From assembly GCA_026874595.1 (NCBI GenBank), contig CM049316.1, positions 56,741,676 through 56,805,675 on the forward strand: a DNA stretch of 64,000 bases. Direction: 5' to 3'. The first letter of the stretch is position 1; every line of letters starts with the position of its first letter. This document shows positions 1 through 14,284 of the stretch, in pieces. Position numbers and translations under genes: made by a program. This DNA comes from Sipunculus nudus. Taxonomy: Eukaryota > Annelida > Sipuncula > Golfingiida > Sipunculidae. The notes under the pieces were generated by a model. That model had not been told where the DNA came from and did no database searches. It worked only from the letters and a program-made list of their open reading frames with translations.

Positions 1-3000
1 GATATGTATGTATACATGTGTCATGTATGTATGTATGATTAGACAATTAAATAGTTGGTGATGCTGCTGATAATTATTTCTACTTTATCATTATTTTTTT
101 TTATCTTTATTACTATGTAACTCAAAGTAACTGTTTATTCTTGTATAAAATCACATGAAGTTAACAAATTTATGTGTATACTTGAACACCTACAAAATAT
201 TATCATAATATTATTTAAATTAACATCACATGTTCATACATACTAACACCTAAGTTCATACATAATATGACTATATATACACTCTTACAATTCTAAAAGA
301 AATCTTTAGTATTATAGTATATACAAATATATAACACCTTATTTCAATAATTGAAATTTATAGCCAAGTTTAAATTTGAAAATACAGTCATTTGAATAAA
401 CCTACTGGTGTTAAATTATATCAGGTAAGTGTTGATAACTTGGTCAGTCAAGGTAGGTGCTGATTGACTTTAAGAGTCCTGGTCTGTCTTGTATATAGCT
501 AGGACTGTATACAGTCAGACCCTGTGTAGGTCTATACTCAGGCATTAATTTTTCCTTTTTTTAATTTTTTTTATTGGAGACAGAGAGGGGGGGGGATAGA
601 GAGGCATATGGAGGTAGAGGATGTTTTGGCAGGGTAGAGCAAGAGAAACAAGACCATTAGCAACTCTCTGGAAAATATAAGCTGTCACAGGGTTGGCAAG
701 TTTTTTTACACTGACATTATTTACACAGTTAATTATAAATTTAAATTAAATATAAACATCTCTCCCAATCAGAGGCTAACAAACAGCTCTCATTACTACA
801 GATAAGGAAAGTCTCTCATGGTGGATGTACTTTCAAGCTTAACTAGAAAGATGCCATCCTTGGCCCTTTGACAAAAATAGGGTCACAAAGTAATTACTTG
901 TAACTCAATATTTATTATTAGACACAAATCAGCAGAATATCTGTAAATGTGTGTCAGGACAAAAAGTATTTGTAAAGAATGTTTATAACAGTCATTGTGA
1001 AAAAACATGCGAACAAGGGTTTTGGGATGGACTATCAAGTATCATAGTAGTAAGTTGTGTATTTCTCTCCAGTCTCCAGACTTCTGTTGGCCATTTCTAC
1101 AACATATATGTTAGTATTGCACCTGTTCTAAAATCACTCAAAAATGCTTTTGATAAATTCTGTTTTACAAAGGTTTAATTGTTTCTGGTGTTTCATCCCA
1201 GGTCCTAAAACACAGGTGTTTCCGATGATTTATTTTAAACTTGGGAGCGAATGGAGGATTACTCACCCAGTGTCCCGACGAGGTTATGTGTATACGGACA
1301 ATAGACAGTATGATGTTTAGGATTCATATAATGGAGAAGTAAGAGGCAGATAAAAATAAGTGCAAGAATTATGGTCATACTAAATACCGGAATACCACAA
1401 AAAATCTCAAAATACCCCGGAATACTGCTTTATTTCCCCTCATAATCTTAATAAATTCTGTAAATTACAAAAATAATATGCATTTCTAACAATAAGAGTT
1501 AATACGGAGTATTTTTTAAAGAAAAAAAATTTAAAAAAAAAAATCGAGTGAGAGATTACAATTGTGAACAGTCTTCAGAAACCCAGGCACTGGTGTCGCA
1601 GAATTTTTCCACTTCCAGAAGGGGTCAAATATTCCATGATTTAACTCGAAATGTGAATGGTTAAAGGGCCTTGCTTTCCATTTTATGAATTGTTTAAAAA
1701 TAATTGGAATAAAGCTTGAAAACTTTTCCTATTTCACAAACCCCTAATAATATGGCCAAAATGTCATTACTAATCCTGCTGTTTGTGAAATATTGGAAGA
1801 ATTTACACATTTATTCTGTCATCCCGCAGTATTATGGGATATTTCAGGAATTATGTAGAGCCCCGTTTTTTCCGTTTTAACTGAAAAACATACAGAAAAA
1901 CGGAATTAGGGTTCAAAAACGGAATTAGGGTTAAAAAATGGAATTATATTAAATGCACGGAATACGGCAGAAAGTCTGATTTAGAGCAGATGTAAACTGC
2001 AAATAAAGAAATTTTCAGCGAATATCTTGTAAAAACAAGGGACCCATGGGTCACATCGCTCAGCTGAATTTTGAAAAATATTAGTAACTGCAAAATATTT
2101 TTATTTCTTTTGGTCTTTCATGTATATAATCATTAGAAAAGCTATGAGAAAATGACCCTGTTAAAATTAAATTCTGAAAATTATAGAATAATGGACATGA
2201 GCTAAACCATTTAGTGATGAACCAAGGGAACAAATAGGCCTAGGGTAAGTGTTATGTAACATTTCATAAACAAATAATGTGTGAAGGTAATTAAGTTTTC
2301 AAAAGTTAAATATATGGCCATATGAGTTAAAAATTAATCCCACAAAGTTTGACCAATATTAATAATTTTAATACTAAGTTAACAGTGTTATTGACACCTA
2401 AGCCCCGCCAACTTTAAGAGATATGAATGAAGTGCTACAAAGTATTTATATCTTCTTAAATCTTGTCCGTTAGCACTTATATTAGATCCTAATATTTTAT
2501 CACATTTGAATATTAGGATTAAATTCCTGAAATTTTTTTCTTTAAAAAAATCAAAATTGTCCATGGCTCATCAAAAAGAATTTATTTAACATTAAAATTA
2601 TAAGATTAATCTTGTTTATTAGTCCTGTGTATTGAAGCGGTGGGTGGGGGAGGGGTCTCTGTTTTTACTGCTCATTGCTGAAAAAAATGTTAATTTTAAG
2701 ATTCATCTAGTTCATAGTGCAGGACTGTCAACAGAATGGGGTGGGGGGGGGGGGGAGGGGGGGGGGGGGAGAGAAAAAGGCTCCCTGTGGTATGGTATTA
2801 ACTGCCTGATCAAGCTCAACTCAGTGGAGAGAGGGCTTGCCCTAGTGATGGGATTGCATTACATTATGCAAACAGCCTGGGGAGCATATAGAGCTGCACT
2901 GAATGACCTACAGTGACCAAAGTGGACTTCTTGACAATGTAAGGGAATACAACAAGAGCCTTAAAAAAAATTCAATAACAAGCCTTATTTTGCAGCTTTT

Positions 3001-3320
3001 ATTTTCATATTTCAAATTTTAACAGATTAAATCCTTATGTGCACATGCTGCGAAAATTAAATCCACAGTACTTAAAGGAACAAAACATGCCATGGCCAAA
3101 GTTGGGCAAAATTTAAGGTACCCATTTTTTATTTTTGCTAATATTTTTTAAAAATTATAAGATTTTGATCTAATTTTGGGTATACAATTTAATTTTGATT
3201 AATTAAAGTTATATTACTGGAAAAAAGTCCTTAGTTTTAACATGTTTTGTGTTAAGTGATCAAATATCTTTCCTGTTTTTTTTACAAAATGCATTATGTT
3301 TGAGCCCATAACTTTTTAAA
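1..3320. other. AT-rich intergenic stretch, no gene seen
   Basis: No splice-supported coding block was found. It holds a poly-G rich purine tract (about 2740-2775) inside a chance open frame, and short repeated pieces such as AAAACGGAATTAGGGTT near 1900-1940. A diverged copy of the GACCCATGGGTC-type end lies near 2040. Confidence 0.6.
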
Positions 3321-4793
3321 ACTAGAATACTGGTAGTCGACAAGCGACTATGTGTATCCGCTGAAATCAGAGTGGAACGGGTGAAGTGAGGCATAGATTG
3401 AGTGGCAAGGGGAAATAGAGTTACATGTGTAACATATTAGAATGGATCTGTGCAACGTAAACATGATTGTAGGTGGTGCCACCTGTTATTTGAACAAGAA
3501 ACTATCCAAGATGTATACACATGCAAAATTTCAGGTGGAAAAGTCAAACCACTGCAGAGATATGAGTGATTTTAACCCAAGGCAGACAAACAGATGGACG
3601 CTGTGCAAAAATTGACGCAAGTGGCACCATCATTTTTGTGTACGTTATAAAGCTATCCAAGGGTCACATTTGTGTAGATTTATTTTCCTGATTGGTCAAA
3701 CGGTTCCAGAGATATAAGCATTAATGTCTGCAGCGTGAACGTGAACGTAGGTGGCACCACCTGTCATAAAATCAAGAAAGCTATGCGGGATGTATACACA
3801 TGCCGAATTTCAGGTAATTTGGTCAAACCACTGCAGAGATATGAGTAATTTTAACCCAAGGCAGACAAACAGATGGACACTGTGCAAAAATGGCTGTGCT
3901 GAAACAGGTGGCGCCACCATTTTTGTGTATGTTATAAAGCTTTCCAAGGGCTACATTTGTGTAAAATTTTTTTCCTGATTGGTCAAAGGAGTCCGGAGAT
4001 ATAAGCATTAATATCTACAGCGTGAACATGAATGTAGGTGGCGCCACCTGTCATAAAATCAAGAAAGCTATGCAGGATGTATACGCATTCCGAATTTCAG
4101 GTAATTTGGTCAAACCACTGCAGAGATATGAGTGATTTTATCCCAAGGCAGACAAACAGATGAAAGCTGTGCAAAAATGGCTGCAGGTGGCGCCACCATT
4201 TTTATTATGTTATAGAGCTATCCAAGGGCTACATTTGTGTATTTTTTTTTTCCTGATTGGTCAAACAGTTCCTGAGATATGAGCTTGGATGTCTGCAGCG
4301 TTAATGTGAAAGTAGGTGGTGCCACCTGTCATAAAATCAAGAAAGCTATCTAGGATGTATACGCATGCTGAATTTTACGTGAATTAGTCAAACGACTGCA
4401 GAGATATGAGTGATTTTAACCCAAGGCCGATAAACAGATGAACACTGTGCAAACATGGTTGCAGGTGGCGCTACCTTTTTTTTGTGTATGTTATAAAGCT
4501 ATCCAAGGGCTACATTTGTGTAGTTTTTTTTTCCTGATTGGTCGAACGGTTCCCGAGATATGTGGGTTTATGTGTGGAAACAGACGCACAAACGGACGCT
4601 GGGCAGAGAGGAAAGGTCAGGGGTCAAGGCCACTTGGTAAGGCACCAGTTCACATGTGACCCTATAATTTGTGTAAGTTTCGGAAAAATCCTTCAAGTAG
4701 TCTCAGAGGAGTTCTCCGGAAACGAACGCGGGGGCAGCAGAACCCAGTCAAAAACATAGTATCCGCAAAACTTCGTTTTGGCGGATACAATTA
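3321..4793 (+). repeat. Repeat family 2, near-complete copy with terminal hairpins
   Basis: Left end: GTAGTCG-ACAAG-CGACTA near 3333, a hairpin. Right end: GTATCCGC AAAAC / GTTTTGGCGGATAC at 4759-4788, a 13-bp stem with one bulge. Between them lie about four tandem units of 276-286 bp (phase markers near 3470, 3749, 4035 and 4311), each with an AGGTGGCGCCACC-type palindrome. An inverted copy occurs at 46285-47157. Confidence 0.75.
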
Positions 4794-7261
4794 TTCAATA
4801 CAGACTTAATTTCTAACATGTACATAAGAACTATATAGAGGAATATTTATGGCAAATCAGGGAAAAACATGAGTGGCTTTGATATAAGGTGGTCCTGAAG
4901 TGTGAAAATAAGTTTTTAATAAAACAAGGCCTACAGGCCTAATGCGAACCTGTGCATTGGGAAATACACCAGGTATAATGCTTCAATGCTTGACCATGAC
5001 TCCTCATGTATATGAACAATGCAGGTACAAAACATTTTGAATAAGAAACAATTACACAAACATCACTGCTGAAATTCTGGCATGGGTGCACACAACACAA
5101 CTAGGGACCCATGGGTCTCAACGCTCAGTTGAATTTGTCTTTAAGGATATTTTGAAAGAAATTTTTCAGAATGACAGTCCTGTGACCTTAACCAATGACC
5201 TTGTAACCAAAAAATCTTAGAACTTAATATCCTTGAACTTGCAGCCGATAGGATTATTGTAACAATCTTTTAAAAAAAGACCTTGACCTCTGACCAGATA
5301 ACCTCAAATTCTACAGGTTTCCTTACTTTGGGCAAGTAAGCCATGTGTGAATGTTGGAAAGTTCAGGATGAAAAGTTTGATTTACAGTGCATCCACAATC
5401 TTTTTAAAGATGTGGCTTCTGTGACCTTCAACTTTGATCGCTGGACCCTGAAAATCAAAATGAATTTACATATGTGGTTGGTCATTGTTAATCAAGTTTG
5501 AAGCCAGTCTGTCTATCCAAAGCATAATTATCATCCATAAACTAATTTGTGAATGGATGGGCCCTGTGACCTTGACCTTTGACCTATGACCCAAAAATCA
5601 AACAGAATCTTCCCCTAGTGGCAGATTAACAATATCTTGAAGATGGAAGGTTTGCGATGAAAAGTTTGGCTTCATATGCATACACATTCCTTTTCCTGCA
5701 GGCACATGTATTATCTAGTTAATTTATATACATATTCTTTTAAAACTATTATTTTAATACTTGTCTGTTATTTCATAGTACAAATTTTGCAGACCTTCAT
5801 TCAGTATCTAAAATTATGTTAATTTATATTTTGAAAATTAAATGAACCATTTTTTCATGATATTAATTTATTTGATTATATAATATGAGAATATAAGTAA
5901 TTGTTCATATTTTATTATTTAATATCTGAAATTTTGATATCAAATAATTAGATCCTGTTATGTACAAAATTTAAAGTACAAGATTGTTTAATACCAAATT
6001 TATTGTGAAAGTGATTTAAATAATATTTTATTTGTTTTGTAATATTGATGTAAGTTTAAATCACTCTCAATATTCCTAAATTATCCTATGCTTGTTTTGC
6101 TGCAATGAAGAAGGGCATGCCTGAAGAATAAAAGCCATGCTTGCTTCCATTATTGTAAAGTTTACCACCTCTCTGTTCACTCTCGAGATGTATTATGTGA
6201 TGGAATAAAACATGGCATCACATCCAAATGAACATAAACACCCGAGAAGATGGGGTACTTTTGTCTCCAGTTTGGTTCTGTCCAGAATCTTTTACTGGAT
6301 ATATTTATAAGGATTTGGAAACAGGACACAGCCCTACATAAATTCCTCTCCTGATACATACATAAAGGATTGAATTGTCAGCTTTGATACTAAATAATAA
6401 TATGCAATAATCATGAATAATTCCTCTGGAGACAATTTTTAGTTACACTGAAAATCTTTATTTATTGACTATGAGAACGAAGATTAAATCTAAATGGAAG
6501 TATGTACTATCAAATAAATTAATGTGAAATATATATGAAAATAATATAAAATGTTTAAGTATGCATATAATTATAAATCAATATTTTACATATGCCAAGG
6601 CCTTTACAATGGGTTGCTTTAAATTACATGTATTCATGAGTTCATACAATTATCTTATATTATCGACTTGAAACACCCAAATAACGATCAGTAAGGTTTC
6701 AAAATATAAAAAAAAATACAGAATTAAAGAAGCTGAAATAATTAAGTTCTCCAGTATTATTAGGCTTCTTGTAAATGACAAACACAGTATAAGAAAATTG
6801 TGTAGGTAACTGGATGATATAGTCACTTTTAATATTATTTAAACCTGTGATTGTAGTGCTAGTTTATAGCACTCATGGCTGCGCAAAGTCTAGAACCCTA
6901 CCATCAGTTTAAGTACATGTAATAGTAATAGTAATAGTAATAGATACCCCAGTAATAGTAATAGTAATTTAGAAGATAAAATGTGGTAATAGTAATAGTA
7001 ATAGTAATATCAGAAATTGAAAGTAATAGTAATAGTAATAGTAATAGAAAAACTGTAATAGACTCCATGTCTGAGATGTAATGACAGCTGAGAAACTGAC
7101 ATGATTGTTGTCATTTTATAGTTAATAAATAGAAAAATATTTGTTAAAATAGGAAAACCACCACGTTTCAGGAACTGACAAAACTAGTCATGGTCAATAT
7201 TCAAGGCAAGATTCATGACAAACCATGCATTCATTATCAAGATAATAGAGGTTTTGTATCA
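4794..7261. other. AT-rich stretch with dispersed repeat fragments, no gene seen
   Basis: Contains CCTTTGACC-type fragments (5150-5600), a further diverged GACCCATGGGTC end near 5104, then very AT-rich DNA. No exon-like block was supported. Confidence 0.55.
6918..7055 (+). repeat. Interrupted AATAGT hexamer microsatellite
   Basis: Four runs of AATAGT repeats separated by short unique pieces (such as GATACCCC and AGAAGATAAAATGTGG). All keep the same strand and unit. Confidence 0.85.
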
Positions 7262-7490
7262 AATTTTTTACTATTCTGGGGGGTACTTTCAAGTCCCATA
7301 GCTCGTAGGAAAAAGGTCGCAGTGACCTAATTTCAGGTTTCCAAGGAAATTTTTAATTGACCTCCCTGGATATTCACTTAGAAGTTTCTAGGACCAGCTG
7401 TTATGATTTGTGCCCTGCTAACGGACGGCCGGACGACAGACAAAGCGCCATTCCTATACCTCAGTTGACTTACAGTCAGCTGAGCAAAAA
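7262..7490 (+). repeat. Repeat family 1, 3' portion
   Basis: Starts with the TTTTTACTATTCTGGGGGGTAC segment type shared with 28480 and ends with the hairpin CTCAGTTGAC-TTACA-GTCAGCTGAG. Includes the conserved GATTTGTGCCCTG segment and a GGACGG-rich stretch. Confidence 0.7.
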
Positions 7491-10400
7491 ATGATTGTAG
7501 CTGGCACCACCAGTCTTGTATACAACAAATAAAGCTATCAGAGATATATACATATGCCCAAGTTCAGACTGATATATCAAACCCCATCTGAGAAATAAGC
7601 AGGGCACACACTGTGCAAAAAATTATTGTAATTTGTAGGTGGCACCACCAGTCTTGTATAGGACAAGTATATGATAATTAAAATATGATAGGTATAAATA
7701 TGCCCAATTTCAGGATATATCGAATTCCTCTATAGAAATAAGCAGGCACAAAAGTCACACAAATGTCATTGAAGGTGGTGACACCTGTCCTGTGAACAAG
7801 AAACCCACCAAAGACACATAGACAGGTCAAAATATTAGGCCAATACATCAAACTTACCTTAAGTCTGATGCATGGGGCTGACCACGCTTAGGTGAGAAAG
7901 GCAGTTGCCCCGAGTGAACTGTTACAAATTTGCTAGCTCAGGCATGACACCCATGAGGTGATCACATGACTTGTGCTTGGCTGCACTGACTGAACTCTTG
8001 ACCTATATCTGTCTGCACTGAATGAACTCTTGATCTATTGCCAAATCTGAAACAGTTGGCAGTTTCTTAACCTATGTAAATATACAGACACAATATTGGC
8101 CTGTTAGCAAATCTGTTTACACATACTGAAAGAATTTGGCTAAAATGCTTTTTTTCAAGCTGAAATATTCATAAACTTTTTATCAAAATATCGAGAAAAA
8201 TAAAAGATTCAGTTCTTTCATTGTTAAAGGTCCAATAATTCTGCCAAAAATCTTTTAAGTACACTGGAACAAAGGCCACCTAAGAATAATTTTTGTGCCA
8301 TGTAACAGAAGTTATAATTGAAACAGTAACTTTATAGAAGAACAGTTTTTCAGTCCCCAGTTTGAGTTAGACATAATAATGGCCATAAGACCAACTTAAG
8401 TTTTTCTGATATTATTGAAAGAACCATGTCCTACGATAATTCTTTTGAAAAATTGAACGATTCAACTTGACAGTTTCATCATAAACATTTTAAGCTGAAA
8501 GAGGCTAATATTATGAGTGGTTTGCCCATAAAAAACAGGTCAATGTAGGTGGCACATCAAAATCTGCAACTTAAAATATGAGTCATGTGACCAACATTTG
8601 CACAATAATTGGTAATGCTAGCTTCTGTCATTTCTGAGATAACTATGTCAGTATGCTTACTTGGTCAAATGACCGTTCGAATTCATTTAACTCCACTAAA
8701 ATTCATCAAATGCAAACCATTTGAAAAAACTTGAGAGTGCTTGCCTCTGGGATCTTTTCTGTAAAATGATGAACAATTTGGCTGGACCATTTACAAGAAG
8801 ACTTTTAAATGTTTTCAGCTTTTCCCCTAAGTAAATGCAGATAGCAAAAAACATAAGCTGAATCCCACAACATTTGATATGTGACAGATAATTGCATAAA
8901 ATCTGGGGATGGTAGCTGCTGCAATTCCTGAGAAATTATGGGTTGATATACAGATGACCAATGACCCCTGTACAAAAAAAGGTCAATGCAGGTGGCACCA
9001 CCAATACCTGAATTTCATATATGACTCATGTGACCAACACTGGCATAAAATTTGGTGATGATAGCTCTGGCCGTTTCTGAGATTGTCATTTTAGTATGTC
9101 TTTTTGGACAGATGACTAGGTTCAACTTCCTGTAATTTGGCCAAAATTCACAGAAATTGAACCATTTGAACAAACTTGAGAGAGATGGTATAAAAGATTA
9201 TTTCTGTGAAATATTGAACGAATTGGCTTGACCATTTCAGAGGAGAAGATTTTTAAAGTTTCTTGAGCTTTTTCTCTATAAAATCTAAATAAATGCGGAT
9301 TTTTTTCAGATGGCTAATTTTTTGCATTAAATTTCATGATGCTAGCTCCAGTCGTTTTCGAAATAGTACAGGTTAACGTATATCTGTGATTGTAAACATT
9401 GCCTGGCATGAGGAAATTTAAAATCATAAATCTACATTTTTTAAAAGTTTTTAAAAAACATTCTTGTCAATATTAACCATAGATAACCTGAAATCTAAAT
9501 GTCTGGAGGCATGATGCAACGGATGCTGATAAAATGGTTCCAGGCTAGATGTATCTGCTTCACACAGCTAACATATATGGTAAAATGACTCAATTCAATC
9601 TTTATTATTCAGCCAAAATTCATTCTTTGGAACCATAAAAGACAATTATTATAAGAATTATTCAGGGGATTATTCTTGTAAAATATTAAACAAATTGGCC
9701 TCAGTGGTGTCAGCCAAAAAACGTTTTGCAGGTTTATAACTCATAAGGGAAAATAATGCAAAATGGCTAAGTTAAGCTTCCAATAACTCAGCCAAAAATC
9801 ACTGAACCAAAACCATTTGAACAAACTTGAATTATCAATGTGTGAGATCTAAGAATTTGGCCCAGTGGTTTTTGAGAAGAAGATCTTTGTAGCCACTGAG
9901 CTAAAATGGGCTGTTATGGCATATGACTAAATTCAGCTTCCCATAACTTAGCCAAAAGTCACTGAACTGAGACCATTTGAACAAACTTCAGAAAGCACTA
10001 CCCTAGGATCATTTCTGTGCGATATTAAACAATTTGGCCAAATGGTTTCAGAGAAGAAGTTTTTTGTAGCCTTCAGTATGCTACAGGCACTGATGACCCC
10101 CGTTCAAAAAAGGCTGATGCAGGTGGCACCACAAATACCTGAATTTCAGACATGACTCATGTGACCAACATTGGCATAAAATTTGGTGATGACAGCTCCA
10201 GCCGTTTCTAAGATTGTAATTTTAGTATGCTTTTTTGGACAGATGACTAAGTTCAACTAGCTGTAACTCGGCCAAAAATCACCAAACTTTAACCATTTGA
10301 ACAAATTTGAGATTGTTCCAGGGATCATTTCTGTGAAATATTGGACAATTTGGCTGAACAATTTCGGAGAAGAAGATTTTAAAGCTTTTTCAGCTTTTTC

Positions 10401-11028
10401 TCTATAAAATCTAATAAAATGTACCCTTTTTACACAGCGCTTTACCTATAGGGCTACTTCCTATATCGTAAGTCGCTGTTTGTTATGACCTCGTATCCTG
10501 AATTGCAACACTGGAGGGGAGCACTGTATTTTTGTCCAATCAGATGAGACCTTGTGCTGGAAGACAAAGCCAAGCGAGGAATACACGGAGCCAATCATAT
10601 TTCTGCTGTCTCGGGAGCGTAAGAAAATGCAGTTAGCCAAAAAATAAGCAAAATCCGATAGTTTTTTAGATGACTAATTTTTTGCAGAAAATTTCTTGAT
10701 GCTAACTCTTGCCGTTTTCAAGATAGTATGGGTTAACGTACAGACGACAGACAATGGCTGACGGACACCAGACGACGCAACACCATCACATAAGCTCACA
10801 GGTTCGCTAAAAATTGAGGTTTTCCCTTAATTTCTCAAAGGAACAAAGTCACAAAGACCCAGTTTTCGGCTTGGTAGGAGATCCTGGGGACATCTAACAT
10901 TATGCCTAATTTTGGATTCCTAGGTCTTACGGTTTCAAACGTGCCACATCTACTGACGGACGGACAGACGGACGGACAATGGACCATGACTTTAGCTCAG
11001 ATGACTTATAGTCAGCTGAGCTAAAAAT
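7491..11028 (+). repeat. Diverged GGTGGCACCACC repeat complex
   Basis: Loose repeats with AGGTGGCACCACC cores at about 8540, 8990 and 10122; the last two align over roughly 100 bases (ACTCATGTGACCAACA, ATAAAATTTGGTGATGA). The right edge at about 10992-11022 carries the family 1 hairpin (TAGCTCAGATGAC / GTCAGCTGAGCTA). A unique insert lies around 10430-10620. Confidence 0.6.
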
Positions 11029-12734
11029 CTTTCAAACTGCGCCTCCCATCTACATAACAAACAAGGTCTGCCAATTTCTGCTCACAACCGTTACAGTTAG
11101 CACCAAGCTTTGATGTTATGATTATTAACCATTGCCATTAAGTGGCATATAATGATGCGGTTTCACTGTGCGGGGGTAATTAATCAGCCGAACCAAATCA
11201 GAATTATTCAAGATTCACTTCTTCGGTCCATTAAACAAACATTTTACACAGGTTTAAAGACACGATTGCTGACCAATGATGTGAAATTATGGGTGTAGGA
11301 GTTCCAGTTGTGGTCTCGCATAACCATATTAAAGAAGCAAACAGACCAAAATCTTCTAGCGGGAAAGCCCGATCTTACCGCATGTCATAGCGTCTCTGTG
11401 GCGAAATAGCTTTGAATATAATATAACCATACTTGTTTTAAATGATTGAAATGATTGACGGTAAAACGCTGACAGAACAGGTCCTTACTGATTAGTTTAC
11501 AGATGATGACCGGCTATCTTGCTGATTCAGTGAACACATAAGCTGAATTACTTATGAGTGGCCCTGACAAAGAACCATTTATGTGGCCAAATTATAATTT
11601 TAAATATAAAAAAGTTACAACGGCATCAATGAAAGCAGTATGTGAATTAAAAACAGCTTATTGAACACATAATCCATTTAATAATCCTGAGTTTACAAGA
11701 TTTAACTCTTAAATATATTACATGAAATATAAAGATAAAACAGAAAATTCCAGAATTTAGATTTTTATTAAAACGGAAAATAAATATTTATAAAACGGAA
11801 AAATGGGGTTCTAATTATGTTATTTAAGTAGCGCCCCCGCAAAATTAAGATACAGTTGAAGCAGCATGACATATTTAAACGTTTTCTGTTTCTGTTTCTG
11901 CGCAAGTTATTCTACAGTCATGCCATTACATATAAAAAATCTGGTAACCTGGTAACTGAGTGTTTACCTACCTTACCTGGTCAACAGACTTCTCTGTGTA
12001 ATCATGTTCCATCTTGTTTAGTAACATGAACATAAATTAGTGAAATTACACGCACACAAACAAATGCACAGCTGTCACCAAGGTAAAAGACTCGGAGACC
12101 AGTAAAACCAAAAGGCAAAACTATGGCCAGTACGTTGACTATGGCAGCTAGTAATGTAGTATGGGGTGGCTGAAGCAAAGTGATGAACACAGAACAGATC
12201 GACCCAGATGCCTCACCTGTTAACTCACTGCGGCAGTTAATAATAAATTTGAAAATTTCACCAAGATCCCTAGTATTAGTAATGTAGTATGGGGTGGCTG
12301 AAGCAAAGTGATGAACACAGAACAGATCGACCCAGATGCCTCACCTGTTAACTCACTGCGGCAGTGATGGCTTTGATGTTAGTCATTCATGAGTTTCATC
12401 GTTAAAAGTAGCGGCAGTAGCTTCGGAATCTAAATGATTTGTACGGTTTGGGCCTATTGGTATCAGAGTATAGCTAAAGAAGTCTGTGAGTAATTTGCAG
12501 TCGTTGGTTTCATTACAGATTACATTTATTATCGCCTGAGTCTCGTATCTCCAAGCACCTTCAAACAATTTCACAGTATTTCACCGGGATATGACTGTAT
12601 ACTTGGAGAATGGATTGTTTACCGCACTGGCTTCACAAATGATGTTGCTCAATTTATCCAGCAGAGGTCACTACCTCGTTGGTGGGCCTGATGCGATGGC
12701 TCCAGGCTCAGACTGAACGTAAAATAACAGCTAG
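11029..12734. other. Intergenic stretch with short tandem duplication
   Basis: No supported gene. Its notable feature is a direct duplication of about 90 bases (roughly 12147-12236 and 12277-12366) beginning TAGTAATGTAGTATGGGG, separated by about 40 bases. Confidence 0.65.
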
Positions 12735-12738
12735 TATA

Positions 12739-12797
<59 letters not shown>

Positions 12798-12843
12798 GGG
12801 CCTCCGGGGCCCCCCCGGGGGGGGGGGGGGGGGGGGGGGGGGG
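12735..12843 (+). repeat. (CT)n microsatellite running into poly-G
   Basis: About 60 bases of CT repeat (12738-12796) pass through GGCCTCCGGGGCCCCCCC into an uninterrupted G tract to 12843. Confidence 0.85.
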
Positions 12844-13753
12844 TCAGCCGGTTCATCGTTCTAGGGCCCAGGGGACCGAAAAGGGGCCCGGGCTGGCGAA
12901 AAATATAAAAAAAATTGGAAGTAAAGAAGACTCATCTAAATTATTTCATTATTTAAGTGACATATTGTCCTTAATCCGGATTCCGGAAAGGGCCCGGCCG
13001 ATCAGGATTTTCACAGGACCCTATGCAATTCATGAACATTATATTTTTAACGTGTATATAAAGTGGGACCAGTTGTTAAAGGGGACCCTTATCTGCATGA
13101 AAGTGTTTAATTAAAAGAAAGTACACTTCTCGTCAGCCTACAGCTGTTACCAAACGAAATATGAAAACGATTCTTAATGCCCATTATAGGCCTACAGAAT
13201 TTATCCAAATATGACCAATACGTCGTATTGACTGACATCATCAACTCGTATCACCTGACCATTGTTTACTATTTCGCAGTCATTATGAGTTCTGTCTTTC
13301 AATATTTTGGATTTTATTTGTCCCATACGAATTACGTGCCAGGTAAGACATTATTATTGGCTCGGTAGTCGGAGGAATGGCCCCTGCAACCTATGGCCTA
13401 GAATTTTTTATACGGTCTCCTTTGTATAAAAAAATATCTTGGAAAACATGCCGACATAGATTCTGGTAGTTTTAACAGGCTACACGTGTTTTTTTGACAG
13501 AGCTCTGTCAAATTATGCAAAATTTTATTTTTGTCAGATGATTGACACTATACAATGTTTGAGGCCACCTGATTGGGTTGCTCATTAGTCCAATGCTTAT
13601 GTTTTTTCATTGAATGAATATGCGATTAAGGTCATATTGACCTATTGGTCACGTATAATTAATTTTAATATGTGCCACGCATATTTTAAAATTTGATTTT
13701 TTCGGGTTTTTCATGACGTGTATTCCTAATTTAACCGTCTTTTTATAGTTTTT

Positions 13754-13793
<40 letters not shown>

Positions 13794-13808
13794 TAGTTTA
13801 TATATATT

Positions 13809-13840
<32 letters not shown>

Positions 13841-14089
13841 GTGCTTGGAGGGGGCAGGGACCCGGCAACGTATTTGTACCGCCTTAAAAGAATCCTCTCC
13901 CCCCCCCCTCCACACACACACTTTGGCCCAAGGGCGGAGGTCAATGTGCATGGCCTTTCTTTATGAAATGACGTATCTTCTCAGTATACATGCCTCACGT
14001 GAAACAACTGTGCTTTCTTATCTTTATTGAGTATATTTAGTGATATATGTCGTTATATATATATAATTATATATTATTCGCCCTCTCAT

Positions 14090-14171
<82 letters not shown>

Positions 14172-14284
14172 TTACGAAAATGTTCAGTTACACATTAACA
14201 CGTGTTTTCATGCATTTGCAATCTTCAGATGTGATCTGTCAACGGTTGGTGCGCTTATGTAATCATGTGTTGGTGCACTTAGTC
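12844..14284. other. Intergenic stretch with (AT)n and (TAA)n tracts
   Basis: No convincing gene. (AT)n runs lie at about 13756-13790 and 14095-14162, and (AAT)n at about 13817-13840. A 63-codon frame at 13177 ends near a donor-like CCAG|GTAAGA but has no supporting neighbour exon. Confidence 0.6.

Noticed and set aside
2632-2916. 94-codon frame with poly-Gly
   Set aside because: It crosses a poly-G tract with low complexity and has no supporting exon or homologue-like motif.
13177-13368. 63-codon hydrophobic frame ending at a good donor
   Set aside because: No acceptor-supported partner or recognised motif; likely chance in AT-rich DNA.
14047-14262. Frames made of alternating Tyr-Ile
   Set aside because: These are translations of (AT)n microsatellites, as are those at 19646, 19683 and 43852.
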